From an uncultured Anaerofilum sp. (lineage in GTDB: Bacteria > Bacillota > Clostridia > Oscillospirales > Ruminococcaceae): a stretch of 64,000 nt of DNA. Positions within the stretch are counted from its first letter, which is position 1; the number at the start of each line of letters is the position of its first letter. The stretch covers positions 1-64,000 of the forward strand of contig CALWZC010000013.1 of assembly GCA_944385935.1 (NCBI GenBank), given 5' to 3'. Both the position numbers and the translations under genes were made by a program. Of the stretch, positions 27,593 through 35,202 are shown piece by piece. The notes under the pieces are model-generated. The model saw only the letters and a program-made list of their open reading frames with translations, was not told the DNA's origin and did not search any database.

Positions 27593-28165
27593 TCAGGACA
27601 AAAGCAACTTTGTATTAGCAATGTACAAAATATCTCCTGCTTGAATACGGCAAGGACGACCCAGTATTTTGTAGCATTGCCCATCCTCGGCTTTTTGTAT
27701 TTTTACGCCATTTTGAGAACCAAAATCTTCCACATACCACTGTTCCATAGAAAAATTAAGGGCTGCATGTTGAAAATCTATAAATCCACTGAAAGCACAA
27801 TCCTCTAAGTTTACATCTACATCATCTTCTCCCCCAGCCCTGCCAATAACCATAGAAGTTCGGCCTGCCATATCCCATGACTTTATGGGGTTGTTCTCTT
27901 CATCCAGCAAAATTAGCCTTTCAATTCCCTGTTTTTTTAACCTATCTTGTTCTTGTATTCTTTGTTCATCTTTTTGTGCTTTATATTCCCATAGCTGATA
28001 TATACTATCTGCCAAAGCAAGGACAGCACAGACAATCAGCACAGCAAAAAACCAAGTGGGCCATTGTGAAGTTTGTGAGCTAATATACATGACACCGCAC
28101 ATCACCGCACTACACAAAAAAATTGTCATATCTGCTACAATTTTCACCCTAGAGTTTTTTGTCAT
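27593..28165 (-). CDS. Membrane FHA-domain protein
   Basis: A 190-residue protein with two N-terminal membrane helices (~12-30 and ~37-57), a charged coiled linker (~60-85) and a C-terminal FHA domain (~105-190; MVIGRAGGEDDVDVNL, DFQHAALNF, VEDFGSQNGVKI). The usual SRxH is degenerate (FIDFQHA), while the first Arg and the SQNGV turn remain. A cytoplasmic FHA on a short membrane anchor fits a docking point for phosphorylated baseplate or sheath parts. The ATG overlaps the J-protein stop by four bases, so the two are cotranslated. Confidence 0.8.
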   Translation of the reverse strand: MTKNSRVKIVADMTIFLCSAVMCGVMYISSQTSQWPTWFFAVLIVCAVLALADSIYQLWEYKAQKDEQRIQEQDRLKKQGIERLILLDEENNPIKSWDMAGRTSMVIGRAGGEDDVDVNLEDCAFSGFIDFQHAALNFSMEQWYVEDFGSQNGVKIQKAEDGQCYKILGRPCRIQAGDILYIANTKLLLS

Positions 28166-28608
28166 ACTTTCTGCCTTCCTTTTCTTTTTCCTGCCGCCCC
28201 AAAAAATTGGGCAAACATTTGTTCTGGGCAGATTGGGCCTTGCTGATTTTTGTTTAAAATTTTTTGTTGGTTGGTCTTTGTTTGGTTTTTGGGTGAAAAC
28301 CCGAAAAAACGCTCAAAGTCATTTGCATAGGAAGGCTGACTTTGTGTGCTCTTTCCTTGGTGAGAAAAAGCAGTGTTCCTCTGAGCAGAAGAATTGTTCG
28401 CTTTTCTTTTTTCATCATAGCGTTTTCTGCTTTCTGCATCTTTTAAGCATTCATAGGCTTCCTGAATTTCGTACATCCTACGAACCTTTGCAGCATCATC
28501 TTTGACAATATCTGGATGATACAATTTTGCCAGCCTTCTATATGCTTTTTTTATTTCCTGTGCATCTGCGCCCTCTGCAACTTCCAATATGGAATAGTAA
28601 TCTTTCAT
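28162..28608 (-). CDS. J-domain (DnaJ-like) co-chaperone
   Basis: A 148-residue protein from ATG 28608. Residues 1-65 are a J domain (KDYYSILEV, AYRRLAKLYHPDIV with the HPD tripeptide, RRMYEIQEAYECL, RYDEKR). The rest is polar and Gln/Asn-rich, ending FAQFFGAAGKRKGRQKV, with no zinc-finger or DnaJ C-terminal domain. J domains stimulate Hsp70 ATPases; the only candidate partner in view is the ATPase at 21898-24363 in the same operon. Earlier in-frame starts would fall inside the hairpin at 28636-28666 and have no ribosome site, so I prefer this ATG. Confidence 0.85.
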   Translation of the reverse strand: MKDYYSILEVAEGADAQEIKKAYRRLAKLYHPDIVKDDAAKVRRMYEIQEAYECLKDAESRKRYDEKRKANNSSAQRNTAFSHQGKSTQSQPSYANDFERFFGFSPKNQTKTNQQKILNKNQQGPICPEQMFAQFFGAAGKRKGRQKV

Positions 28609-28635
28609 CTTTGCACCATCTGCATCCTTGTTCTT

Positions 28636-28666
28636 TGCAAAAGGGCCGCCCAAAAACAGGCAGCCC
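28636..28666 (-). terminator. Hairpin behind the tube genes, likely partial terminator
   Basis: On the minus strand GGGCTGCC and GGCGGCCC pair (one G-T wobble) around a U-rich loop, followed by TTTTGC. It lies between the second Hcp-like gene and the J-domain gene. The short T tract suggests partial termination, giving more tube than downstream product. Confidence 0.6.
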
Positions 28667-28703
28667 CTTATGCTTTTCTTACACTACACTTGCGGAAAGC
28701 CTG

Positions 28704-29132
28704 TTAGGATACGCTGTATCCGCCTTCTACTGCAACCTGTGCCATCTTGTCCTTTTTCTGTTTGATAATGAGGGTAAATGTTCCCACACCCTCTACATCT
28801 CCATAATCCTCTGTATAATCCACTACAAAGGCATTGGGGTATGTATATTTGCGGACAACCTGAGAAGCAGCAATCACCTCTATGCTAACCTTTCTGTAGC
28901 AGTCAGACTTTTCTGCTGGAACCAATGCCCACAGACCCAGTTGTCTGGTGCTGTCAAAGGGGTCGCCATCTACAGCAGTCAAAATTTTTCCTGTGATGGT
29001 CACAGTACTGCCCATATCCGTAGACCGTGCATTGCTATCATGGGGAATATCTGTACGAAATTTTACCCCAGTAATAATTGTTGTACCCAACTCGATTGTG
29101 GAAGGCCCTTCCACCTTTAATTGAAAGCCCAT
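28704..29132 (-). CDS. Hcp-like tube protein 2
   Basis: A 142-residue beta-rich protein about 60% identical to the adjacent Hcp-like 1. Shared blocks are DIPHDSNARSTD, ITGKIL, LVPAE, PNAFVVDY and LIIKQKKDKM. Size, beta content, small strand-turn plan and position next to a sheath gene and VgrG genes fit the Hcp/TssD family, whose hexamers stack into the inner tube. The link to Hcp is by pattern and context, not a diagnostic motif. It has no signal peptide. It ends 38 bases ahead of a hairpin terminator. Confidence 0.75.
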   Translation of the reverse strand: MGFQLKVEGPSTIELGTTIITGVKFRTDIPHDSNARSTDMGSTVTITGKILTAVDGDPFDSTRQLGLWALVPAEKSDCYRKVSIEVIAASQVVRKYTYPNAFVVDYTEDYGDVEGVGTFTLIIKQKKDKMAQVAVEGGYSVS

Positions 29133-29197
29133 ACTATAATCCCTCCTGTGTATTTTTATGTAATAAACAACAAATTTTGATTCCTACCAATTCCCTT

Positions 29198-29626
29198 TTA
29201 TTCTCCGCTGAAGCCACCTTCAAATTTCAGATTGACCATTTTGTCCTTCTTCTGCTTAATGAGAAGATTAAAGGTTCCAGCACCACTATCATCGGTAAAG
29301 TCTTCCTCGTAATCCACCACAAATGCGTTTGGAATAGTAATTTGCCGAACAATCTGAGATGCGTTAACAACATCAATCTGTACATTGCGGTAACAGTCTG
29401 CATTTTCAGCAGGAACAAGAGACCATCTTGCCAGCTTGCTGGTATCATCGGCAGCTTCACCATCCACAGCAGCCAAAATTTTTCCTGTAATCAGTATACT
29501 TGCGCCCAAATCTGTGGAGCGTGCATTGCTATCGTGGGGAATATCTGCCCCAAACTTTACTTTTACAATACTTGTTTCTTGCAGCTGAATGGACTCGCTA
29601 CCTTCTACCTTTAAACGTAATCCCAT
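29198..29626 (-). CDS. Hcp-like tube protein 1
   Basis: A 142-residue paralogue of the next gene, starting MGLRLKVEG at an ATG with GGGGAGG upstream. It shares DIPHDSNARSTD, PNAFVVDY and KQKKDKM with copy 2, while the turns differ. It is probably a tube subunit; two paralogues could form mixed rings or separate tube sections such as a cap or starter ring. A 179-base gap separates it from the sheath gene, large for this compact cluster. Confidence 0.75.
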   Translation of the reverse strand: MGLRLKVEGSESIQLQETSIVKVKFGADIPHDSNARSTDLGASILITGKILAAVDGEAADDTSKLARWSLVPAENADCYRNVQIDVVNASQIVRQITIPNAFVVDYEEDFTDDSGAGTFNLLIKQKKDKMVNLKFEGGFSGE

Positions 29627-29805
29627 ATTGGTTTCCTCCCCTGTTTTTCTTTTTATTGGTTTCTAAATGCAACATGCTGTTGTAATATGTACCATTTCCT
29701 TCTATAGTAAAAACACCTCCTTTTTATCGTTTTGTTTTATAAACAAATGAGAAAATGACATTACAAAAGCAATATTGATTTCAAATTTTGCAACCTGTAC
29801 AAGAT
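29627..29805 (-). promoter_or_regulatory. Gap before the Hcp-like genes, possible internal promoter
   Basis: A 179-base AT-rich gap in an otherwise tightly packed operon. It contains an AAGGAGG ribosome-like site without a following ATG, and a possible weak promoter (TTGTAA and TATAAA, spacing 19). I see no strong hairpin. The gap may allow separate expression of the tube genes. Confidence 0.35.
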
Positions 29806-31983
29806 TTAGCTTCCTGCTTTTTCTCCTGCTTTTCTTGTAAGTTGTACTTTTAGATTTCTGGTTGTATTTGCAAATGTAACCTGTACATTGCAAATTCCAT
29901 ACTTTTCATCAATGCTATAATCCAGTTCGTCTCCATCCTGCAAAATAGAATTAATATGCTTTCGGTCGGCATCCCATCGGCTTTTTTGGCTATTGGGATT
30001 GCTGCTAAAGAATTTTAGGATTTTATCCTGTTTAAAATCGCCACTATAAAAGCGGAGCATTCTTTCAATGTAAGTGACTACCAGCGTTTTATAAATGGGT
30101 TCAAACTCTGCTCCATTGCTCAAGAGATTGCGAGCCTTGTACACTGTAATATTTTTAATTTCTTTTCCTTTGTGCTGGGCATTATCTGAAGAAAATACAA
30201 AACCAAAACCAGTGTGATTGATAGAATTTTTGATTGCATTGGTAAAGCCAGATATTTCTTTTGTCATGCTGGTGGCTGCCAAAAGTGCATTGTCGTCTGC
30301 CTCTACATCAAACCGTACCCCGGGATATTCACCACTGGTATTCTGGAACCGCTCTTTCAAATATTCAGGACATTGCCATGCAGCTGTGATTCCTGCTGCT
30401 TCGTAAGCGGCACCCACATAGATACCCTCCAGCCACATTTTCATCACGTCTTCTTTTTCATTGGAAAGGGTAACATTTCCTTCCTCATCCATTACCATCT
30501 TCTTATCTAAAATCAGACCAGATTTATCTTTTGGAATAATGGTTGCATTGGGAATGCAGGGAACAGCAAACTCGCTATAATCTTTTTTCATAAGAGGAGT
30601 ACATTTTTCTTTAAACAAATTGATACCCTCTGTTGCAATGTCGTTGAATGTGGTTTCCTCTCCTGTTTGGAAGCTAAAAAATGTGGTAATTCGATAGGGT
30701 TGGATTGCATTCATTAAAATGGACAGATTTTCCATTGTGTTGGTTCCGGGCTTTTCCTGCTTTTGGTTACCTGCAAAGCGAACCCGTTGCAGTTTTCCTC
30801 CGCCGCTTTGGTTCAGCTCTACATCTGGCACAATGGCAAACCATACGGTATTTTCAAACTCATTTTTGTCGTTGGTTGTATTGAGGTAGGTTAAAAGTCT
30901 GGGGAGATTGCTGGCTTTTACCATCATGTCCAAAGATATATTTGTAATAAGAAGTTTGGGCTGCATTCCTTTTTCTTTTACTTGGTACTGGTCAAAGAAA
31001 ACTTTTACACCTAAGATTTTTTCAATTAAAGGTTTCACAGCCTTTACAAAGTCATCCTTGCTTTTTTTGTAAAACTCCAAATAGTGATTATAATTTCGCA
31101 CCTCTGCCTCTCGGTCAACTTGACTTTCCATTGTGGAACTTAAAGGGCAGAATGTTCGCACTACCAAATCTCTCACATATCCGGAGGGGGTTTCATTCAA
31201 AGCATCGTAATCTTCTCGAAACGCCTCAATCAATCCAGTGTTTACTTTGTCATCCACAACAGCAAGCTGGGTATTTTCCTCGTGCTTCATTTCCAAAATT
31301 TTCAGCTCGCCATCTTCTCCCATACTGAGAAGTCCAGCTTTAAATTCTTGTCCACTCTGCTTTGCTTCTCCATCTCCTAGCAACAGCCTTGTTTTTGCAT
31401 CTTCAATGGCAAGAGGCAACATAGCAAGAACATGATTATAATTTTGGCTTGCTTGCTCAAACTGGGCATTTAATTTGTCTCCAAGGTCTAATTTTTTAGG
31501 GTCTTCATCATCCAGTTGAACATACTTTTCGTAGGTATATTGAATTTCTCTGCGAACCTGTCGAATATCTTCCATAATCTTTTTGGGAGAAATCATGTCC
31601 AACACATTGCTGAATGTAAAATCTACATTAGCAACTCCTTGGGCACTTTTTGCTTCCAGCAAAGTAATTAGCATATTTAGCAGGTCATTGTTTTCATTCA
31701 ACAAAATTTCTGTAATGCAGTTATCCGGCATGTTCTCTGGACGAACAAGACTGTATTTCATTTCCCCTGTATTGGCATCGCAGTAGGAATAGACAATCGG
31801 ACACAATTTTTCCAGAAATTCTTCAAAGCTGGACACAAGCAACTTTTCATTAATTTCTTTCATTTTGTCGTCATCCAAGCTGTTCTTTCCTCTTACATCT
31901 CCAATCAATGTAAGGATATTGTCCCTTTCTGGATTTATTTCTGCAAATAACAGTGTCCGGTTGGTTTGTGTGATTGTTTCCAT
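29806..31983 (-). CDS. Contractile sheath-like protein (TssB-TssC type in one chain)
   Basis: A 725-residue soluble protein; ATG with AAGGAGG upstream. The N-terminal ~110 residues (LIGDVRGKN, VSSFEEFLEKLCPIVY) follow the TssB layout 'GDF-G ... id-dnFd-vm-p'. The middle and C-terminal part has IVPDVELNQSGGG, EFAVPCIPNATIIP, GIYVGAAYEAAGITAAWQCPEYLKERF and ATSMTKEISGFTNAIKN, the style of a TssC/phage sheath handshake domain. Most T6SS keep TssB and TssC as two proteins. The call rests on pattern and on the Hcp-like, VgrG-like and PAAR-like genes beside it. An enzyme function seems unlikely, with no motif seen. Confidence 0.6.
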   Translation of the reverse strand: METITQTNRTLLFAEINPERDNILTLIGDVRGKNSLDDDKMKEINEKLLVSSFEEFLEKLCPIVYSYCDANTGEMKYSLVRPENMPDNCITEILLNENNDLLNMLITLLEAKSAQGVANVDFTFSNVLDMISPKKIMEDIRQVRREIQYTYEKYVQLDDEDPKKLDLGDKLNAQFEQASQNYNHVLAMLPLAIEDAKTRLLLGDGEAKQSGQEFKAGLLSMGEDGELKILEMKHEENTQLAVVDDKVNTGLIEAFREDYDALNETPSGYVRDLVVRTFCPLSSTMESQVDREAEVRNYNHYLEFYKKSKDDFVKAVKPLIEKILGVKVFFDQYQVKEKGMQPKLLITNISLDMMVKASNLPRLLTYLNTTNDKNEFENTVWFAIVPDVELNQSGGGKLQRVRFAGNQKQEKPGTNTMENLSILMNAIQPYRITTFFSFQTGEETTFNDIATEGINLFKEKCTPLMKKDYSEFAVPCIPNATIIPKDKSGLILDKKMVMDEEGNVTLSNEKEDVMKMWLEGIYVGAAYEAAGITAAWQCPEYLKERFQNTSGEYPGVRFDVEADDNALLAATSMTKEISGFTNAIKNSINHTGFGFVFSSDNAQHKGKEIKNITVYKARNLLSNGAEFEPIYKTLVVTYIERMLRFYSGDFKQDKILKFFSSNPNSQKSRWDADRKHINSILQDGDELDYSIDEKYGICNVQVTFANTTRNLKVQLTRKAGEKAGS

Positions 31984-32013
31984 AAATTCTGATATCCTCC
32001 TTTTTTTGGCTGT

Positions 32014-34044
32014 TTATTGAATCACCGCAACATAATGGATTTCTATTTCATAGCGTCCTTCTGGAGGTATAATGTAGATTACATCTCCAAAGCTCACACT
32101 ATACTGTATCTGTTTGCATGCGATGGAATTCCCAATCATAACAGAACTATTTGATGTATGATACAAAACCATGCGTCTGTCTTGGTCTGCTACCAAATGT
32201 ATATTGTCCAACTCCATTGCTTCCACTGCTTTGGGATATTCTTTCAACAGTGCGCCTAACTCAACATGGTTTTCCCTAATTTTATAGAGCTGAAAGGACA
32301 AAGGGGGAATTTCTTCCTCTTCTTGAGGCTGTGCGGTTACATATACATCCAACCTTCCACAAAAGTGGTTTTCTTTTGTGTCCTTTGTTAGCTTTTCCAA
32401 TTTTGGCTTTGGTTGGTTCTTCCGTTTCCACACAACAACGGCAACAACGCCCCCAACAGCAACAAATACTATCCACCAGCATGTTTTCCAAATTGGTACT
32501 ACTTCTATGGTATAACTATATGTGCGAACCTCTTCCCCATCAGATACTTCCAACAAAATTGTTTGTGTACCCGATTTTACAGAACCGATGGTTAAGGTAT
32601 TATCTATAATTTCTGCTTGCAATAGATTATTTTCCTTCACAAGATAGGTCAAAGCATCTCCATCTGGGTCGCTAAAATATTGATTGAGAGGGTAAGAGCG
32701 TTGTTTTGTAAACACTGTAAGCGTTTCATTCTCTGGCAGTGCACCTTGTGGAGCTCGATTTTCCACCGTAATGGGAATGGGGGCAAAGGTGCTGTTTCCC
32801 ATACTATCCTCCAGATAAAATTGGAAAAAATACTTTCCAGATTCCTTTATTTCCACCTGTCCTTGCATGCACCCATTGATATATGCAATCTCGGTATTTT
32901 CCTGCCCTGTGTTTTCCAGTGACAAGTTTTCTTGCTCCTGATGGCTTATGGAAGAATGATAGCTAAAATTTTCATAGAATGTTTCGTCCCCTACTAGATT
33001 GCCTTGCTTATCCTGAAAATACACCCTATAGCCAAGTGGCTGATTTTTATAGGTGGAGGTATCCATCTCTACTACTGGCACAAGGGCACGATAACTAATG
33101 ACATATAGCTGTAGCTCTTGATTTTCCAATGTTTCGGCTTGTACAGTCAATTCTTTTATGTTGTTGTCTATCTCTGTAATTTTGGCTACTGCATAGTTTC
33201 CCAGATTCACAGCTTCAATAGTTTGTTCTCCATAAAGTATTTTTACATCTCCAATTTTTTCAGGTGAAATTAGAAGAACATCCACTTCATCTAAATATTT
33301 TTCTTTCAGCCCCACACGAATGTTTTGAATTCCTGGTGCAAATACACTGTTTGTAATTTCCTCAATGCTGTAATCCATGTTTGTTCCAAAAATTCCATAC
33401 AATATCTCAATCAACTTTTGGGGTGTTTCTGCCTTATACATCTGTGCAGATGTGCGTTCAGAGATATTTTTTAAGGTTTCTATATTACCATCATAGTTTC
33501 CAAAAGCTATGGTGTATATTTTTACACCATTCTGCTCACATAGATTAGTGGCTTGTTCCATATCCATTTGGGAAACAGCCATTGTACGGCCTGTGTTGGA
33601 ACCATTCAAATCAGTTTCACCATCAGAAATTAGTACAATTACTTGTTTCCTTTCGGAATTTTCTCCCAGCAGTTTTACTCCATAGGATAATCCCAGACCA
33701 ATATCTGTACTGCCACTATACTTTTCTTGGTCAATCAAGGTTTTTAAAGCATTTCTTTGCTCTGTGGTTTGTATTTCCATGGGAGATGTGGAGGTAAGAA
33801 TTTTATCAGTATATGCTACAAATCCCACTCGAATATCTGCACTATGCACAGTGTCAATAAATGCTTTTACCATTCCCTTTGCAATATTACTGGAATCATT
33901 TGTGCTCATGGAGCCACTATAATCCATCACAAAAATAACGTCCAATCCTGTTTTTATACTAGTAAATTCTTCTGCATATACCACAAAGGAGGAACAAACG
34001 CTCAAAAATAAACATAGGATAAACACCATTGTATATTTTTTCAT
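32014..34044 (-). CDS. Membrane VWA protein with signal peptide and cytoplasmic tail
   Basis: A 676-residue first gene of the cluster. It has a signal peptide (1-24), a VWA domain with a complete metal site (DYSGSMS at 41-47, GSTDIGLGLSYG, ISDGETD), and beta-sandwich regions. Near 440-515 a cadherin/Ig-like repeat is present (YFSDPDGDALTYLV, GTQTILLEVSDG). One membrane helix (~520-540, WWIVFVAVGGVVAVVVW) leads to a ~135-residue cytoplasmic tail whose end (SSVMIGNSI, VSFGDVIYI) looks like a decayed FHA domain. The VWA part lies outside the cell and could bind envelope or target ligands. PpkA of proteobacterial T6SS also carries a VWA domain, a suggestive parallel. Confidence 0.8.
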   Translation of the reverse strand: MKKYTMVFILCLFLSVCSSFVVYAEEFTSIKTGLDVIFVMDYSGSMSTNDSSNIAKGMVKAFIDTVHSADIRVGFVAYTDKILTSTSPMEIQTTEQRNALKTLIDQEKYSGSTDIGLGLSYGVKLLGENSERKQVIVLISDGETDLNGSNTGRTMAVSQMDMEQATNLCEQNGVKIYTIAFGNYDGNIETLKNISERTSAQMYKAETPQKLIEILYGIFGTNMDYSIEEITNSVFAPGIQNIRVGLKEKYLDEVDVLLISPEKIGDVKILYGEQTIEAVNLGNYAVAKITEIDNNIKELTVQAETLENQELQLYVISYRALVPVVEMDTSTYKNQPLGYRVYFQDKQGNLVGDETFYENFSYHSSISHQEQENLSLENTGQENTEIAYINGCMQGQVEIKESGKYFFQFYLEDSMGNSTFAPIPITVENRAPQGALPENETLTVFTKQRSYPLNQYFSDPDGDALTYLVKENNLLQAEIIDNTLTIGSVKSGTQTILLEVSDGEEVRTYSYTIEVVPIWKTCWWIVFVAVGGVVAVVVWKRKNQPKPKLEKLTKDTKENHFCGRLDVYVTAQPQEEEEIPPLSFQLYKIRENHVELGALLKEYPKAVEAMELDNIHLVADQDRRMVLYHTSNSSVMIGNSIACKQIQYSVSFGDVIYIIPPEGRYEIEIHYVAVIQ

Positions 34045-34068
34045 CCTTCATCCCCCTTGATTCGTTAT

Positions 34069-34081
34069 CACTATGATAGTG
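34069..34081. promoter_or_regulatory. Palindromic operator candidate at the injection-operon start
   Basis: CACTATGATAGTG is a perfect 6-bp inverted repeat around one base, 19 bases downstream of the -10 box and upstream of the VWA ribosome site. It is a possible repressor site, for example for the ribbon-helix-helix protein encoded upstream. Confidence 0.45.
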
Positions 34082-34099
34082 GCTTTTTTGTTTTGCCAT

Positions 34100-34128
34100 A
34101 TTATCCCAAATTATTTTTTTGAGTACAA
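34100..34128 (-). promoter_or_regulatory. Sigma-A promoter of the injection operon
   Basis: On the minus strand TTGTAC (34123-34128) and GATAAT (34100-34105) are separated by exactly 17 bases, about 55 bases ahead of the VWA start with its AAGGGGG site. It is the only clear promoter seen for the long minus-strand unit. Confidence 0.7.
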
Positions 34129-34137
34129 CCCTTTTTA

Positions 34138-34169
34138 CACCATCAGTAAAGTTTCGACATAATCGGTAA
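34138..34169 (-). promoter_or_regulatory. Direct repeats upstream of the promoter, possible LytTR activator site
   Basis: TTACTGATGGTG and TTACCGATTATG (minus strand) match at 9 of 12 positions, start 20 bases apart (two helix turns) and end about 9 bases upstream of the -35 box. This is the usual geometry for LytTR regulators, and a LytTR gene lies just upstream. Confidence 0.45.
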
Positions 34170-34198
34170 TTTTTCTACAGTATTTTTCATAAAATAAC

Positions 34199-34236
34199 AA
34201 AAAAAGACTATGGTATCCAAAGATACTCACAGCCTT
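34199..34236 (-). terminator. Terminator after the LytTR gene
   Basis: Minus-strand GGCTGTGAGTATC pairs with GATACCATAGTC around TTTG (one mismatch, some wobbles), followed by a run of seven T. It ends the two-gene regulator transcript before the injection-operon promoter. Confidence 0.75.
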
Positions 34237-34269
34237 TTTGTTACTTCATAAAAGTAGGATGGAATATGT

Positions 34270-35010
34270 TTACAAGCAAGACACATGCCTTCCCTGTTGA
34301 ACAGATTCTACCAACCCTTTAATCTCTTTTCTTCTGTTTTTGCCAATATCCAATTCTGCCCCATCTTGCATGCGAACAGCTCTATTTCCTATTTCCTTCA
34401 CATACTTTGCGTTTACCATATAGTTTTTGTGAACACGTATAAACCCATAGGGACAAAAACTTTGTTCTAAAGATTTTAAGGAGCCATACAACTGATGATG
34501 TCCTCCATAGATTGTATAAATCCAGAGTGTATGCCCTTTGCATTCTATATACAACACTTGGTTGATGTACACCAGAACATCCCGCATTCCTCCCTCATAT
34601 TTGCACCGAATTTGCATCTTTGCTTCATTTTGGTAAAACTTGCGCAATGCCTTTGTTATGTCTTGCCCTATAAATTTCTTCCTTACAAACCACAATGGTG
34701 CATATTCATAGGCATCAAATACCATGTTTTCATGGTTTGACACAAAAACAATTTTTGTTGTGGGAAAAGTTGCACAGAGTTCTGCTGCCAAAGCAAACCC
34801 TTTTTCTTTTGGTGTTTTTATGCTTAAAAAAACTAAATCTACCCTTTGATTTTTGCAGCATTCCATCAAGCATTTGCCTGTTTCACAAACAATACAGATT
34901 GCTTCCTGTTCCCTCAACAACTTTATGGACTTGCAAATTTCTTGGCGGATTCTATGGGCTTCCTTTGGGTTATCATCACAAATCCCTATAACCAGCGTTT
35001 CCTTGTTCAT
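34270..35010 (-). CDS. LytTR-family regulator with a receiver lacking the phospho-acceptor Asp
   Basis: A 246-residue protein with a receiver-like N-terminus (acidic pair in GICDDNPKEA, IVFVSNHENMVFDAYEY, and Lys in VRKKF) and a C-terminal LytTR DNA-binding domain (~145-238; YIECKGHTLWIYT, LKSLEQSFCPYGFIRVHKNYMVNAKYV). The position that is FLDIxMP in AgrA-type regulators reads FLSIKTP, so Ser (AGC) replaces the phospho-acceptor Asp. It may act without a kinase. No histidine kinase is nearby. It starts directly after the stop of the small ribbon-helix-helix gene and sits just upstream of the injection-operon promoter, which it may control. Confidence 0.85.
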   Translation of the reverse strand: MNKETLVIGICDDNPKEAHRIRQEICKSIKLLREQEAICIVCETGKCLMECCKNQRVDLVFLSIKTPKEKGFALAAELCATFPTTKIVFVSNHENMVFDAYEYAPLWFVRKKFIGQDITKALRKFYQNEAKMQIRCKYEGGMRDVLVYINQVLYIECKGHTLWIYTIYGGHHQLYGSLKSLEQSFCPYGFIRVHKNYMVNAKYVKEIGNRAVRMQDGAELDIGKNRRKEIKGLVESVQQGRHVSCL

Positions 35011-35202
35011 TTATTGACCATCTTCCAAAATATCAGTATCTCTATATTGGTCTCTGGCATTTTTACAGCATAAAAGAACTAACTGATTAAAGGACAATCC
35101 TTCTTTTTCGCTAATTTCTTCAATCCAATCATATAAAACTGGTGTAAATCGCACTGTTCTTGGAATGTTAGGTTTTAGCAAGGTTTTATCTATCACAAAC
35201 AT
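35011..35202 (-). CDS. Small ribbon-helix-helix-like DNA-binding protein
   Basis: A 63-residue protein with a strand-helix-helix pattern (IPRTVRFTPVLYDWIEEISEKEG, LSFNQLVLLCCKNARDQ) like Arc/MetJ or CopG repressors. The ATG has AGAGGTG upstream, and its stop touches the LytTR start codon, so the two are translationally coupled. It may repress its own promoter or bind the 13-bp palindrome at the injection-operon start. Both are inference. The acidic C-terminal tail (DTDILEDG) is unusual. Confidence 0.6.
   Translation of the reverse strand: MFVIDKTLLKPNIPRTVRFTPVLYDWIEEISEKEGLSFNQLVLLCCKNARDQYRDTDILEDGQ

Noticed and set aside
13587..34044. Prophage or R-type tailocin interpretation
   Set aside because: There is no capsid, terminase, holin, lysin, tape measure or integrase. 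FHA, PP2C, VWA and Rhs genes are not phage-like, so an injection-system reading fits better.
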